Of a stretch of 64,000 bases of DNA, positions 34,050 through 43,549 are shown in pieces. The number at the start of each line of letters is the position of its first letter. Position 1 is the first letter of the stretch. The stretch covers positions 1 through 64,000 of the forward strand of contig NZ_AOIO01000017.1 in NCBI RefSeq assembly GCF_000337555.1, in the 5' to 3' direction. Position numbers and translations under genes: made by a program. This DNA is from Natrialba asiatica DSM 12278 (GTDB lineage Archaea > Halobacteriota > Halobacteria > Halobacteriales > Natrialbaceae). Under the pieces are notes generated by a model that worked only from the letters and a program-made list of their open reading frames with translations, had not been told where the DNA came from and did no database searches.

Positions 34050-34220
34050 GCCGACGTCGCTGGTGAACTCGGATTGGCCCGCCGCTCGAACTGAACGTTC
34101 TCCGCGCGTTCCGTCCGTTTTTCACCGATTTGACCCCCGCCAGTCAGATCCAGCGGTTCTCGATACTGGGGACGAAAGACACCGGTGACACGTATCGACA
34201 CTCGAGCCGGCATTCCAAAC

Positions 34221-34230
34221 GGTTTATGGC
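34221..34230 (+). promoter_or_regulatory. TATA-like element before the aIF5A gene
   Basis: CGGTTTATGG lies 23-32 bases before the ATG at 34253 and probably drives the aIF5A-agmatinase pair as a leaderless message. Confidence 0.45.
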
Positions 34231-34252
34231 CGTCGGTTGATTACCCCGGGAC

Positions 34253-34627
34253 ATGGCGAAACAGCAGCAAGAAGTTCGCGATCTCCAGGAAGGAAGCTAC
34301 GTAATCATCGACGACGCAGCCTGCAAGATCAACGCCTACTCGACGGCCAAGCCGGGCAAACACGGCAGCGCCAAGGCCCGAATCGAGGCCCAGGGCGTCT
34401 TCGACGGCAAGAAGCGCTCGCTCTCCCAGCCGGTCGACGCCAAAATCTGGGTCCCGATCATCGAGCGCAAACAGGGCCAGGTCGTCTCCGTCGACGGCGA
34501 CGACATGCAGGTTATGGACTTAGAAACGTACGAGACCATCACGATGCGCATGCCCGAGGATGTCGACGCCTCCCCCGACGAGAACATCGAATACCTCGAG
34601 ATGGAAGACCAGCGAAAGATCGTCTAA
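34253..34627 (+). CDS. Translation initiation factor aIF5A
   Basis: A 124-residue factor that helps the ribosome through difficult peptide bonds and in termination. The hypusination loop [13 protein letters not shown] puts the modified Lys at about residue 36. The N-terminal SH3-like and C-terminal OB-like domains are complete. The TAA stop overlaps the ATG of the agmatinase gene by one base, so the two are translationally linked. In Haloferax, agmatinase and deoxyhypusine synthase are needed for modification of this factor, so the pairing is meaningful. Confidence 0.95.
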   Translation: MAKQQQEVRDLQEGSYVIIDDAACKINAYSTAKPGKHGSAKARIEAQGVFDGKKRSLSQPVDAKIWVPIIERKQGQVVSVDGDDMQVMDLETYETITMRMPEDVDASPDENIEYLEMEDQRKIV

Positions 34628-35481
34628 TGTTTCCCGGGGCGACTGACGAACGCGAGGAAGCCGACGCGGCGGCCGGCCGTGCGGACGCGAACTTCGTGGT
34701 CGTCGGTGCGCCCCTGGACGTATCGACGACCTTTCAGCCGGGGACCCGATTCGGGCCCCAGCGCATTCGGACTTTTGCGGAGCCGTTCGACGACTACGAC
34801 CACCGGACGGACCAGTACTTTTCCGACCTCGGCGTCGTCGACCACGGCGACGTTCGCGCCTGGGACGACGTTCCGGAGTACCTCGAGTGGCTCGAGGGGG
34901 TTTTGCGCGATATCGTCTGGGACGACGCCGTCCCAGTCACACTCGGCGGCGAACACACGGTCTCGCTGGCCGGTGTCCGCGCCGTCGAACCGGATATCGT
35001 CGTCTCGCTCGACGCGCACTTGGACCTGCGCGACGACTACGACGGCAATCCGCTTTCGCACGCGAGCGTGATGCGACGAGTACTCGACGACGAACTCGAC
35101 TCGGTTGATGAACTGTTCGTCCTCGGGGCTCGCGCCGGGAGCGAGGCCGAGTGGGACCGGGCCGAGGCGGCCGACGTGACCGTCGTTCCGCCCGAGGACG
35201 TGGCCGACTGGGACCCCGCCGACCGCTTCGAGGGCCGGGACGTGTACCTGAGCGTCGACATCGACGCCGCCGATCCGGGCTACGCACCCGGAACGGGGAC
35301 GACGGAGCCGTTCGGACTCGAACCGCGCGAACTTCGCGACGTGGTGCGCTCGATTGCACCGCGGGCGACCGGCTTCGATGTCGTCGAAGTCAACGACCGC
35401 GACGACGGCCAGGCGGCCTCGCTTGCGGGAAAATTGGTCCGCGAGTTCATCTACGAGCACGCAGTCGCCCAGTCTTCCTAA
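34627..35481 (+). CDS. speB: Agmatinase-type ureohydrolase
   Basis: A 284-residue binuclear manganese ureohydrolase that splits agmatine or a related guanidino compound. Metal-binding motifs are VTLGGEHTVSLAG, VSLDAHLDLRDDYDGNPLSHA and SVDIDAADPGYAPGTGTTEP. The coupling to aIF5A suggests that its product or substrate feeds hypusine formation, as shown in other haloarchaea where agmatine-linked intermediates are used. It is distinct from the arginase at 54389. The start ATG overlaps the aIF5A stop. Confidence 0.92.
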   Translation: MFPGATDEREEADAAAGRADANFVVVGAPLDVSTTFQPGTRFGPQRIRTFAEPFDDYDHRTDQYFSDLGVVDHGDVRAWDDVPEYLEWLEGVLRDIVWDDAVPVTLGGEHTVSLAGVRAVEPDIVVSLDAHLDLRDDYDGNPLSHASVMRRVLDDELDSVDELFVLGARAGSEAEWDRAEAADVTVVPPEDVADWDPADRFEGRDVYLSVDIDAADPGYAPGTGTTEPFGLEPRELRDVVRSIAPRATGFDVVEVNDRDDGQAASLAGKLVREFIYEHAVAQSS

Positions 35482-35496
35482 CGACGGGCCGTCGAC

Positions 35497-36411
35497 TCAG
35501 AACGGCGCGGACAGATGCGCCTTCGGAACCGCGTTTCGAACCGTGACCAGCGGGTCCACGACCTGGCTGATCTCGAGGCCGCCGACCAGGCTCGCGAACA
35601 GGTAGGCGTCCGTCGTGTCGACTTCGTGTTCCGCGGCCAGTAGTTCGATCGCGTCCCGAGTCGCTAGTTCGCAGGCTGCTTCGAGCGCGTCCGCGCTCGC
35701 GACCGGTTTCCAGGCCTCGGGGGTTTCGATCAGCGGTCGCTCGAGTTCGATTTCGGGGTCCGAGAGCACCTCGACCGTCACGTCGATGGCCGTTCCGATC
35801 TCCGCCCCGGTGCCGCACATCTCGCCGTCGGCCATCGCGGCCTTGCAGTCGCCCATCGCGAGCATGGCACCCGCCTGAAAGACGGGGAAGTACACCGAGT
35901 TCCCGGCACACAGGTCGGTCGTGTCGAGGTTGCCGCCGTGATCGTGCGGAACGAGCGTCGTGTGCGATTCGGATTCGGTCGCGACGCCGATCGTACCGAC
36001 GAGCGGTTCGACCGGAACGTCGGCGTCGATTCCCTCGATGGAGAGCGTCGCGTCGCCCTCGACGGGCGTGATCCGCGACCGGGGTGCTTCGATTCCCTCG
36101 TGGCCGTCGAGCAGCCCGAAGCCTTCGATCGAGATTACGCGGCCGCGATCCTCCGTCAGTCGGATGTCGTCGATATCGACCCGCAGCACGTCGCCGGGTT
36201 CGGCCCCCTCGACTTCGATCGGTCCCGTCGCGGCGTTTACGTCCTTCGGAACCGACTCGATCACGTCCGACTCCGACTGGACCGCCCCGTCCAGACTATC
36301 TCTGGTTTCGACCGTCAGTTGCGCGCCCGACTCGACCGTCGCTATCGGCTCGAGTTCAGGTGTGAACTCGTAGATGGCACCCGTTTCGTGGCTGATCGTT
36401 CGTCGTGACAT
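35497..36411 (-). CDS. Acetamidase / formamidase family protein
   Basis: A 304-residue enzyme of the FmdA/AmdA family, which hydrolyses short amides. Family features are EGAEPGDVLRVDIDDIRLTE, the PHDHGGNLDTTDLCAGNSVY metal-binding segment, and MLAMGDCKAAMADGEMCGTG. The acyl substrate is unknown. The ATG at 36411 (MSRRTISHETG) is used because the longer frame to 36498 has no conserved features. It converges with the agmatinase gene, 15 bases apart. Confidence 0.9.
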   Translation of the reverse strand: MSRRTISHETGAIYEFTPELEPIATVESGAQLTVETRDSLDGAVQSESDVIESVPKDVNAATGPIEVEGAEPGDVLRVDIDDIRLTEDRGRVISIEGFGLLDGHEGIEAPRSRITPVEGDATLSIEGIDADVPVEPLVGTIGVATESESHTTLVPHDHGGNLDTTDLCAGNSVYFPVFQAGAMLAMGDCKAAMADGEMCGTGAEIGTAIDVTVEVLSDPEIELERPLIETPEAWKPVASADALEAACELATRDAIELLAAEHEVDTTDAYLFASLVGGLEISQVVDPLVTVRNAVPKAHLSAPF

Positions 36412-36630
36412 GGGGCGCAATACGAGACGCCGGTAGTAAATGGGGACCCTCGCAGTCGGTGCTCCCGCGGTCGCGGGTCCGACTCCGACTGTGACCACAG
36501 GTATATGACCCGTGGCGGCGGTAGGCTACTCGCGGGCGTCGTTCGAACGGATGAGCGGATGAGCCGACGTGTCGCAGTCACGGTGTGGCGGCGACTGCAG
36601 CGGAGCGTGCGGTACCGAGATGATGTGATC

Positions 36631-37302
36631 ATGAACGCAACCGATGTCCACGACCGCTGGGAATCACGCTCGGGTGCCTATTCACCCGAATACTACGCGT
36701 ACTACGGCCCGAACGCAACGAGCGAGGCGATTCGCCAAACGCTGGCTCGTTTCGTCGACCCCGATGCTAGCGTGCTCGAACTCGGCTGTAGTTCGGGCCG
36801 CCACCTCGCACACCTTCACGACCACGGCTACGAGAACCTGTTCGGCATCGATATCAACGAGACCGCCTTCGACGTGATGCAACGCCACTCGCCCGACCTG
36901 TTCGCCGCGGGAACGTTCTACTGCTGTCCGATCGAGCGCCTGGCTCGCTCCGTCTCGGCCGATCGATTCGACGTGATCTACTCGGTCGAAACGCTTCAGC
37001 ACGTCCACCCGGACAACGAGTGGGTGTTCGACGAACTCGCTCGAGTGGCCGGTACGACCCTCCTGACGGCGGAGAACGAAGGACAACGTCCCACGCGGGA
37101 TGACTCTTCGTCCACTCCGCCTGCCGACTCGTCCGCCCGCGAAATCCGCCACGTCGACGGCGTGCCGCTTTACGTCCGGGACTGGACCCAGGTCTTCACC
37201 GACCGCGGACTCCACCCGGCCGAGTGCGAGCAAACCGAACTCGAGCGCCACACGCTCCGCGCGTTTCGTGTCGATGCTGCATCGACGCCAGGCGAGCGCT
37301 GA
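36631..37302 (+). CDS. Class I SAM-dependent methyltransferase
   Basis: A 223-residue methyltransferase. The SAM-binding motif is VLELGCSSGRHLAHLHDHGY near residues 51-70, followed by LFGIDINETAFDVM and the DVIYSVETLQHVHPDNEW motif. The acceptor is unknown. The C-terminal part includes RDDSSSTPPADSSAREIRH, a low-complexity loop. The ATG at 36631 (MNATDVHDRWESR) is used rather than the earlier in-frame start at 36505, which overlaps the divergent promoter region. Confidence 0.82.
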   Translation: MNATDVHDRWESRSGAYSPEYYAYYGPNATSEAIRQTLARFVDPDASVLELGCSSGRHLAHLHDHGYENLFGIDINETAFDVMQRHSPDLFAAGTFYCCPIERLARSVSADRFDVIYSVETLQHVHPDNEWVFDELARVAGTTLLTAENEGQRPTRDDSSSTPPADSSAREIRHVDGVPLYVRDWTQVFTDRGLHPAECEQTELERHTLRAFRVDAASTPGER

Positions 37303-37337
37303 TGGTGCCGGCTACCCGCTCGTCCGAGTTCAGTCCG

Positions 37338-37386
37338 TCATCACCGACCGCCGATCACCGATCACTGAGCACCGATCGCCGATCGC
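37338..37386. repeat. Short degenerate ACCGATC repeats
   Basis: About six imperfect copies of a seven-base ACCGATC unit stand between the methyltransferase and Nif3-like genes. They are too short and irregular for a CRISPR array. Confidence 0.4.
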
Positions 37387-37436
37387 GTCGCGCTCGATCG
37401 CAAGGATACAAGCCGTCGGCGGCGTAACGCGGGAGT

Positions 37437-38216
37437 ATGAGCATGCAACTCTCGGCGTTCGTCGACCGCCTCGACGAGACGCTCGGAACCGCCGACTACG
37501 CCGACCTCGACGCCAGTGCGAACGGCCTGCAGGTCGGTCCCGACAAGGGCACCGTCGAACACGTCGCCTTCGCCGTCGACGGCGTCGAAGAGACCTTCGA
37601 GCGGGCGATTGCGGCCGACGCGGACGCGCTGGTCGTCCACCACGGCCTCTCCTGGGGCGGCTTCGACCGCGTCACCGGCCGCACCTACGATCGACTCGCC
37701 CCGCTGATCGAGCACGACCTCGCGCTGTACGTCTCGCACCTCCCGCTCGACGGCCACCAGGAACTCGGGAACGCCGCGGGCGTCGCAGGCGCGCTCGACC
37801 TCGAAAATCGAACCCCGTTCGGTGAACTCGGTCCCGAGTTTATCGGCCAGCGCGGCACCGCGTCGGAACCGTACACGCCCGCCGAGTTGCGCTCCCGACT
37901 CGAGAGCGCGCTCGAACCCGACGGCAACCCCGTTCAGCTGCTCGAGTTCGGTCCCGCCGAGATAGACGACGTTGCGATCGTCACCGGCAGCGGCACCGAC
38001 TGGCTGGACGAAGCCGTCGATGCGGGCGCGGACGCGCTCGTGACCGGCGAGGGCAAACAGCAGGTGTACCACGAAGCGCGGGAGGCAGGTATTCACGTCG
38101 CGCTGGCCGGCCACTACGCGACCGAGACGTTCGGCGTCCGGGCGATACGGGAGCGGGTCGAGGGGTGGGAGACTGAACTCGAGACGAGTTACTTCGACGT
38201 GCCGACGGGACTGTAG
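37437..38216 (+). CDS. Nif3-like dinuclear metal centre protein
   Basis: A 259-residue protein of the Nif3/YbgI (DUF34) family. Metal ligands are in DALVVHHGLSWGGFDRVTG and in the C-terminal AREAGIHVALAGHYATETFG. Proteins of this family form hexameric toroids with two metal ions per subunit; biochemical function is disputed (metal handling or GTP cyclohydrolase type 2-like). The start is the ATG at 37437 (MSMQLSAF), with another ATG at 37443. Confidence 0.9.
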   Translation: MSMQLSAFVDRLDETLGTADYADLDASANGLQVGPDKGTVEHVAFAVDGVEETFERAIAADADALVVHHGLSWGGFDRVTGRTYDRLAPLIEHDLALYVSHLPLDGHQELGNAAGVAGALDLENRTPFGELGPEFIGQRGTASEPYTPAELRSRLESALEPDGNPVQLLEFGPAEIDDVAIVTGSGTDWLDEAVDAGADALVTGEGKQQVYHEAREAGIHVALAGHYATETFGVRAIRERVEGWETELETSYFDVPTGL

Positions 38217-38529
38217 CCCGGTAAGGGCACCGCACGAGTGTTCCAGGCTGCGGAATCTCGGTGTAGGCCGTCCTTGATCCGCGATGTGACGGCATACGCC
38301 GTGAGGAGGCGCTGTAGCGATACCGTACTATTGCCGGTGGTCGGATAGATGCCGCTATCACTGTGCGAGACGCGTTCTCCGTATTGATCGGCTGCTGCGT
38401 GCGATGATCGACCGCCAGTATACTGTTTGCTCTCGTGAACGGTCTGCAGCCTGTCGATAACAATAGGTGATGCGTCGCAATTCACTCGCGTTCTCGGGGC
38501 AGCTCCCGGGGAAGAAATCACAGAAATCA
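38217..38529. other. Intergenic region, no gene seen
   Basis: About 313 bases between the Nif3-like gene and the Tat-secreted protein gene. Open frames here are short and Arg-rich in translation. An AT-rich GATAACAATAGG near 38457 could contribute to the promoter of the downstream gene. Confidence 0.4.
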
Positions 38530-39453
38530 ATGTCTCAACAGATACCTTCCAGACGAGAGTGGTTGCGAAGGGTCACCGTTACGTCCGCGGTGATCGGCGG
38601 CGTATCGGGAACTGCCGCAGGTATCGTTGCCGGCGACGATACCGCGGACGATGGCGGCGAGACCACCAGCGAAGCCGATACTGCAGACGCTATCTGTGCT
38701 CGTGCACCGCCGATTCGGCTGACCCCTGCGTGTAGCGATACCGACGAGAACGCAGACGGGCCGCTCTTCTGCATCACCAACGACAGCGAGCACGCAGTCT
38801 CACTCGAGTGGCGCGCCGTGTCGCCACCCGACGAACGAATCGAGTTCATCGACTGCCAGCGGATTCGCGTCTTCGGCGAGTTCACCGACGTGATCGTCAC
38901 CGCGACGTTCGTCGGTGCCAGCGACGAAGTCGGAAACGTCATCGAGCCGGTCGGCGCGGTCGACGGCGAGCGGACGATCGACGTGCGCGAACTCGAACAG
39001 TTTCCCGACGATGCGATCATCGGCTCCGTCGAGGCGTTCCGGGAGGGACCGGTCGTTCCCGGTATCGGTGCGCTTACGGCGTCGAATCCGCAGTTCGATG
39101 CGTGCCAGGAGGGGGTTTTCGGTGAGATAGCGGTCAGTGACGACTCGGATGAGCGGGCGGCCGAGAGCGAGAGCGGCGAGGAATCCGGCCCCGATCCGGC
39201 GACGCTCGAGACGGTGACGGTCCCGGCGGGTGCGACGACGTGTTTCACCGCCGATATCGATGCGGGTGACGGTCCGGTCGCAGTGCAGCTGTTTCGAGAG
39301 GGCGCGATGATCGCCGATCGATCGAGCGCCACCGCCAACTCGTGTCCGCTTCCAGTTCGTGTCGGACGCGCTGCTCCCGTGACGATGTCGACTCGCCTGT
39401 TACAGTCGACACTGGGTGCGTGTGATCCCAGCCGTGAGCGACGCGACGAGTAA
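38530..39453 (+). CDS. Tat-exported protein of unknown function
   Basis: A 307-residue protein with an N-terminal Tat leader, SRREWLRRVTVTSAVIGGVS, and no lipobox Cys. The mature part has six or more cysteines, two repeats of an Ig-like beta pattern (FCITNDSEHAVSLEWRAVSP and VPAGATTCFTADIDAGDGPV), and a Ser/Glu/Asp-rich linker between them. It is probably an extracellular beta-sandwich protein. The ATG at 38530 is preferred over the upstream ATG at 38467 because it places the Tat motif at the right distance. Confidence 0.78.
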   Translation: MSQQIPSRREWLRRVTVTSAVIGGVSGTAAGIVAGDDTADDGGETTSEADTADAICARAPPIRLTPACSDTDENADGPLFCITNDSEHAVSLEWRAVSPPDERIEFIDCQRIRVFGEFTDVIVTATFVGASDEVGNVIEPVGAVDGERTIDVRELEQFPDDAIIGSVEAFREGPVVPGIGALTASNPQFDACQEGVFGEIAVSDDSDERAAESESGEESGPDPATLETVTVPAGATTCFTADIDAGDGPVAVQLFREGAMIADRSSATANSCPLPVRVGRAAPVTMSTRLLQSTLGACDPSRERRDE

Positions 39454-39620
39454 CCGTCCCTCGATCGTCGTCCCTCGGGATGACTCTCGCGACGCGCCCT
39501 CATCGCACGATCGTCGCTTCACTGCTTCGTCGAGTGGATACCCGTCTTCTTCGGACTCCGACCGCCCGTCTCTGATTCCACACGAGCGATACGGTCTGGC
39601 CTGGCGTCATCCCGGCGCTA

Positions 39621-40007
39621 TCAGTAGGTCTCGTAGGTCGCCGAACCCACGTCGATCCGAACGAGTGTATTTTCGCCGTAGGCATCCGGTCTCGCGCCGT
39701 ATTTCTCGTTGATCCGCCGTCTCGCCGCTGTCGTTTCGGCGTCGTCCTCGACAATCGTTGCCGTCCCGAGTAGCATCACCATCCAGCGCGTTCGACCCTC
39801 GTCGTCCGCCTGCACCGACAGCGACACGCGCGGATTCTTTCGAATATTCTCCAGTTTTCGGCCCGTCGTCACGAGTTCAACGACGTCGTCTACGTACCGA
39901 TACCAGACGGGGGCGACGTGCGGGCGTCCCTCGACACAGGTCCCGAGATGGGCCATGAGCGGTTCGCTCTCGAGACGGTCCGCGACTTCTGGGGGGACAG
40001 TGGACAC
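39621..40007 (-). CDS. Pyridoxamine 5'-phosphate oxidase-like flavin-binding protein
   Basis: A 128-residue split-barrel protein of the PNPOx-like family. Motifs are MAHLGTCVEGRPHVAPVWYR, VVELVTTGRKLENIRKNPRV and RWMVMLLGTATIVEDD. It probably binds FMN or F420 and acts as an oxidoreductase or a flavin carrier. The proposed start is GTG at 40007 (VSTVPPEVADRL); the upstream extension to 40091 is not conserved-looking. Confidence 0.8.
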   Translation of the reverse strand: MSTVPPEVADRLESEPLMAHLGTCVEGRPHVAPVWYRYVDDVVELVTTGRKLENIRKNPRVSLSVQADDEGRTRWMVMLLGTATIVEDDAETTAARRRINEKYGARPDAYGENTLVRIDVGSATYETY

Positions 40008-40112
40008 GGTTCCGTGACCGACGAGGACGGCCAAAAGCGGTTCCCCGGCGGGTCCATGCCCGTACCCGAGATGTAGTCGCTGACGCGCCACCCGGGCGAA
40101 GACGAACCGCAG

Positions 40113-40826
40113 TTAGGACCGCAGCCGTTGGGCATCCAATCGCACGTAGTGCCAGAGCGTTCCCGTCAACCCCGTTTCGGCGATCCGCCGACCCGAACTC
40201 GCGACCAGCACGTCCGGGGCGTAGGCCGTCGGATACCGGCGCGCAAGCCGGCGACTGAACGCCGTATCCTCGTTTGGAACGGTCGGAAAGCCGCCGACAT
40301 CCTCGAACGCCCGCCGGTGAACGAAACAGTTGAACCCCGGCAATACGGGCCGCTCGAGGCGCGGAAACACGTGGTTGATCGTCGCTTCCATCACCTTCGC
40401 CCGCCACGGCCCCGTTATCCGACAGCGCGAACTCGCGGCTGCCAACCCGTTCGCCTCGACGAAGCCGCACATCTCCGTCAGATAGTCCGCCCGGACCCGC
40501 GTATCCGCATCGATAAACGCTAGCCACTCGCCGCTTGCGTATTTCGCTCCGATATTGCGCGCCGTCGCGATACTCCCACTATCCTCTTCGACGATCGTCG
40601 ATCCGTACTCCCGCGCGATCGCGCGCGTCCCGTCGTCCGAGTTCCCGTCGACGACGATAATCTCGAACTCGAGTGCCGTGTCGAGCGCGGCGAGACTCGA
40701 GAGCGTGCCGCGGATGAACTCGGCCTCGTTTCGCGCCGGAACGATGATGCTCACGGCAACGCCGGACGGCTCACCGGCAGTGCTATCGGTGTTGGCGGCA
40801 GCCAGTTCACTCGAGACGTCGATCAT
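40113..40826 (-). CDS. Family 2 glycosyltransferase
   Basis: A 237-residue GT-A fold glycosyltransferase. N-terminal VSIIVPARNEAEFIRGTLSS, the FEIIVVDGNSDDGTRAIAR motif, the metal-binding WLAFIDADTRV and the acceptor-side PNEDTAFSRRLARR segment are all present. No membrane helices. It likely transfers a sugar to a lipid or protein acceptor; the substrate is unknown and no other glycosylation genes are adjacent. The ATG at 40826 (MIDVSSELAAANT) is used over the GTG start 10 codons upstream. Confidence 0.9.
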   Translation of the reverse strand: MIDVSSELAAANTDSTAGEPSGVAVSIIVPARNEAEFIRGTLSSLAALDTALEFEIIVVDGNSDDGTRAIAREYGSTIVEEDSGSIATARNIGAKYASGEWLAFIDADTRVRADYLTEMCGFVEANGLAAASSRCRITGPWRAKVMEATINHVFPRLERPVLPGFNCFVHRRAFEDVGGFPTVPNEDTAFSRRLARRYPTAYAPDVLVASSGRRIAETGLTGTLWHYVRLDAQRLRS

Positions 40827-41101
40827 GTCTTGCTCTCGGTTCGCGTGCGCTCGCACCCGGTATTCGACTCGGTATCCTCGCTCTCGTCCACGTACTGCGC
40901 TCGATCATCCGCCGTGAGTTTAGTCGTGGCGGTTGTGGCTGGCACCCATACATCATTAACATTTATTATGATTGGGCGTAACGGTCTGCGTACAGATGCC
41001 ACGTGTACGTGTAGCCGGCCTTCACGCATCCCGTCCCGCCAGATTCGGCCGCCGAACGCTCTCGCCGAACCACATCACACACTCCACCCATCCCGACCGA
41101 T

Positions 41102-41356
41102 ATGAGCACACGACATCCACAGCCGACTGATTCGACACCGACCGCATCCAGCACTCGATCCGCTACTCGACCGCCCGCTCAAGCCGACTCGACCACACGC
41201 TCACAATCGACCACCGCAAGCGATCCGTCGACTACCGAGATCGAACCGCCGTCCGGCGCACCCGCAACCTTCTCCGCCACTCACACCGACCGCCTTCGAA
41301 ACCTCATCGACGAGTGGAACACCGCCTTCGCCGACGCCCACACCGACCGCGACTGA
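41102..41356 (+). CDS. Small Ser/Thr-rich protein, possible gene
   Basis: An 84-residue frame. The first 55 residues are Ser/Thr/Pro-rich and look disordered; the last 25 (THTDRLRNLIDEWNTAFADA) form an amphipathic helix. An AT-rich TTAACATTTATTATG stretch lies over 100 bases upstream. No family recognised. It could be a real haloarchaeal orphan or chance; support is weak. Confidence 0.4.
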   Translation: MSTRHPQPTDSTPTASSTRSATRPPAQADSTTRSQSTTASDPSTTEIEPPSGAPATFSATHTDRLRNLIDEWNTAFADAHTDRD

Positions 41357-41660
41357 ACTCGATCCAAACCGTCTTGGTCGTCTCCCTCTTACGATCGGCC
41401 GGCCGATGACGATACACCTGCTCCGAGCCGGACTCGGCACCCGGTAACGACGAGCCCTATGAGTGCCGAGGCCTTCGGTTTACGCGTAGTATCAGTCAGT
41501 TCTCGACCAACAGATCGATCGTGGGTTCTAGTAGCAACCGAGAATAGAGCCGTCAACGGAACCACCCGGAAATTCGTATCTCGACCGTTCAGTTCGGATC
41601 AGTAGCCCCTGTGCGACAGGTGTCGCCTTCCGCCCAAACCGTTCCGTCCGGCGGAAGTTT
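41357..41660. other. Intergenic region, no gene seen
   Basis: About 304 bases between the small Ser/Thr-rich frame and the end of the unknown gene at 41661. No protein-like frame, tRNA cloverleaf or strong repeat was found. Confidence 0.4.
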
Positions 41661-42812
41661 TCAAAGCCCGAATAGCTTCGCTATAACACTCGGCTCCGCC
41701 GCCGATTCCATTCGATACATCTCCGGTGGGAACGGTTCCACTGCCGTATTGACCGAAAGCGAGAGTAGCTCACGCTCGAGGGGAACATCGTCGGGCAGCG
41801 TTCCGATCGGCTGGCCGTCTTCGTCGATCAGCCGACGGATGAACAGCCCAGAATTGACCTCCCGGAGCTGACCGCGGTCGTCGCGATAGACGTGGAAGAC
41901 GTAGCAGTTATCGGACTCACCGATAGTCGTTGCCACGTCCCTGTAATCGATCTCGGTCGTCTCGATCGGGGCGTGACCCTTGCAGAGGACGATATCACTG
42001 CCGCGTTCCCCGGGGACGAATTCGCGAAACGGATCGACGATCGTGTTCCGCTTCCGTCGCCGCTCCGACCGCAGTTCAGCGATCGATCGGCGCTCGAACA
42101 GATATTCGTATGTCGAAATAGGGGGACCGGAATCGCACTCCGCGTACGTCGGTGCAGGGAAATCGCGTTCTCGAACGACCACGCTTCCGGTCGCCAGTTG
42201 CCGGACGTTCCACGCGGGAGCTCGTTTCGTCCGATCCGCACCACCGAAGAAGTCGAACCACTCCGATCCAAAGACTGTTGTCCACGGGAGTCGCTCGAGA
42301 CCGCTCTCCGGAGGGCGGTCAACGGGGAAAATCCGCTTCGGCCGGTCGTCGTAGACGTCGGCGAACGCGTACCAGGGATCGAACCGTTCTGATAACTCGA
42401 GGAACAGGGTCACGAGGAGTTCCGTCCGCTCTTCGACCGTCTCTCGAGTATATTCGTCGGTGTCGAATATCCGGGCAGGTGGTCCCCATATTCGGACGGG
42501 CGCTGAAACTCGCGTCTCGGTCTCGAAAAGCCGAACGGATAACTGGTACTCGTGATTTTCGGGGCTCCAGAACTTGATTCGTCCACGGCCGACGGAACGG
42601 ATTCGATCGACGAGAAACTGTAATTCGGCCGTTGTCTCCCAGCCACCGTATCCGACTTCGTCTTGTCTCCAGGTCCCGAAGACGAACTCCTGACTGCTGT
42701 CCGTCGATACGGTCGAAAATCCGCTATCCTGAATGCGCCGCACAGCCGACCGGACCGGCTCGCCGGGAAGCTCGTCCAGAAACAGGTGAAGATGGGGGCG
42801 TAAGGCGCTCAT
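41661..42812 (-). CDS. Protein of unknown function, 383 residues
   Basis: A long, evenly charged soluble protein. It starts MSALRPHLHLFLDELPGEP and has aromatic-rich segments (DPWYAFADVYDDRPKRIFP, WTTVFGSEWFDFFGGADR) and a YVFHVYRDDRGQLREVN strand, suggesting a two-domain alpha/beta fold. I do not recognise the family. An AT-rich promoter-like stretch (GAATATAATACC) lies about 25 bases before the ATG at 42812. Its neighbours do not suggest a pathway. Confidence 0.75.
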   Translation of the reverse strand: MSALRPHLHLFLDELPGEPVRSAVRRIQDSGFSTVSTDSSQEFVFGTWRQDEVGYGGWETTAELQFLVDRIRSVGRGRIKFWSPENHEYQLSVRLFETETRVSAPVRIWGPPARIFDTDEYTRETVEERTELLVTLFLELSERFDPWYAFADVYDDRPKRIFPVDRPPESGLERLPWTTVFGSEWFDFFGGADRTKRAPAWNVRQLATGSVVVRERDFPAPTYAECDSGPPISTYEYLFERRSIAELRSERRRKRNTIVDPFREFVPGERGSDIVLCKGHAPIETTEIDYRDVATTIGESDNCYVFHVYRDDRGQLREVNSGLFIRRLIDEDGQPIGTLPDDVPLERELLSLSVNTAVEPFPPEMYRMESAAEPSVIAKLFGL

Positions 42813-42973
42813 TCGTGTGGTTTCGTTAGATTGCGTGGTATTATATTCGCAGGTGGTCTCGATGCTGTGTGTGATACAAACAACGCATTCCCAACTAAAA
42901 ACCTACTGCGGCAGGATCGGTGTACCCGTAAGTCGTTTCTGTTCGAGTGCCGAGGCCGAACTATCCCCGTCCC

Positions 42974-43549
42974 TCATCCGTGTCGTTCTCTGTGATGTGC
43001 TTTCAGCCGCTGGTACCCCTCGTTGTCTCTCACTTTCTTTAGCCACGCCTGATAGATGAGCGCGGCCTCGCGTTTGTCCGGGTCCGCCCAGTACACCGGG
43101 TCGCGCTCTTCGCCGTCGACGTACTTTCGACCGCCGGAATACTTCGCGTATCGCATTGCTCGTGTGTACCCCATCTGGAGGTACTTTCGCGCCATGTCCA
43201 TGCCGACGAAGTCGACGTCGCGTTCGTACTGTCGAAATCGTTCGTAAATCTCCCGCCCACCTTCGTCGGCGGTTTCGCGGTCCGCGTACCCCCACAGCGG
43301 CAGGAGTTCGGACTTGTACGGCTGCACCTTGAACACTCCCTCTTCGCCGCGTCCGATCTCGTACCGCTCGGGGTGCGCGCGGTAGTCGACGTCGTCTGCG
43401 GCGTCGTCCCGCCGATGCGCCGGGTCACCGTCAGCCGCGTCGCGTTCGTCGTCGGTCACGAGTTCGAGTTCGGTCGGCGGCAACTTTGCGATGTCGGCCT
43501 CAGTTCGAGACTCGCGATGATCTCTGCTCTTACTGGTGCTTCGAGACAT
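42974..43549 (-). CDS. DUF4385-family protein
   Basis: A 191-residue protein. After a charged N-terminus of about 55 residues, the DUF4385 core is clear: RYEIGRGEEGVFKVQPYKSE, LLPLWGYADRETADEGGREI and DFVGMDMARKYLQMGYTRAM. It resembles the bacterial and phage members of this family, whose function is not known. The C-terminus (REAALIYQAWLKKVRDNEGY) is helical. Confidence 0.85.
   Translation of the reverse strand: MSRSTSKSRDHRESRTEADIAKLPPTELELVTDDERDAADGDPAHRRDDAADDVDYRAHPERYEIGRGEEGVFKVQPYKSELLPLWGYADRETADEGGREIYERFRQYERDVDFVGMDMARKYLQMGYTRAMRYAKYSGGRKYVDGEERDPVYWADPDKREAALIYQAWLKKVRDNEGYQRLKAHHRERHG

Noticed and set aside
37338-37386. Possible CRISPR-like repeat (ACCGATC units)
   Set aside because: Units are seven bases and imperfect, with no spacers of constant length and no cas genes.
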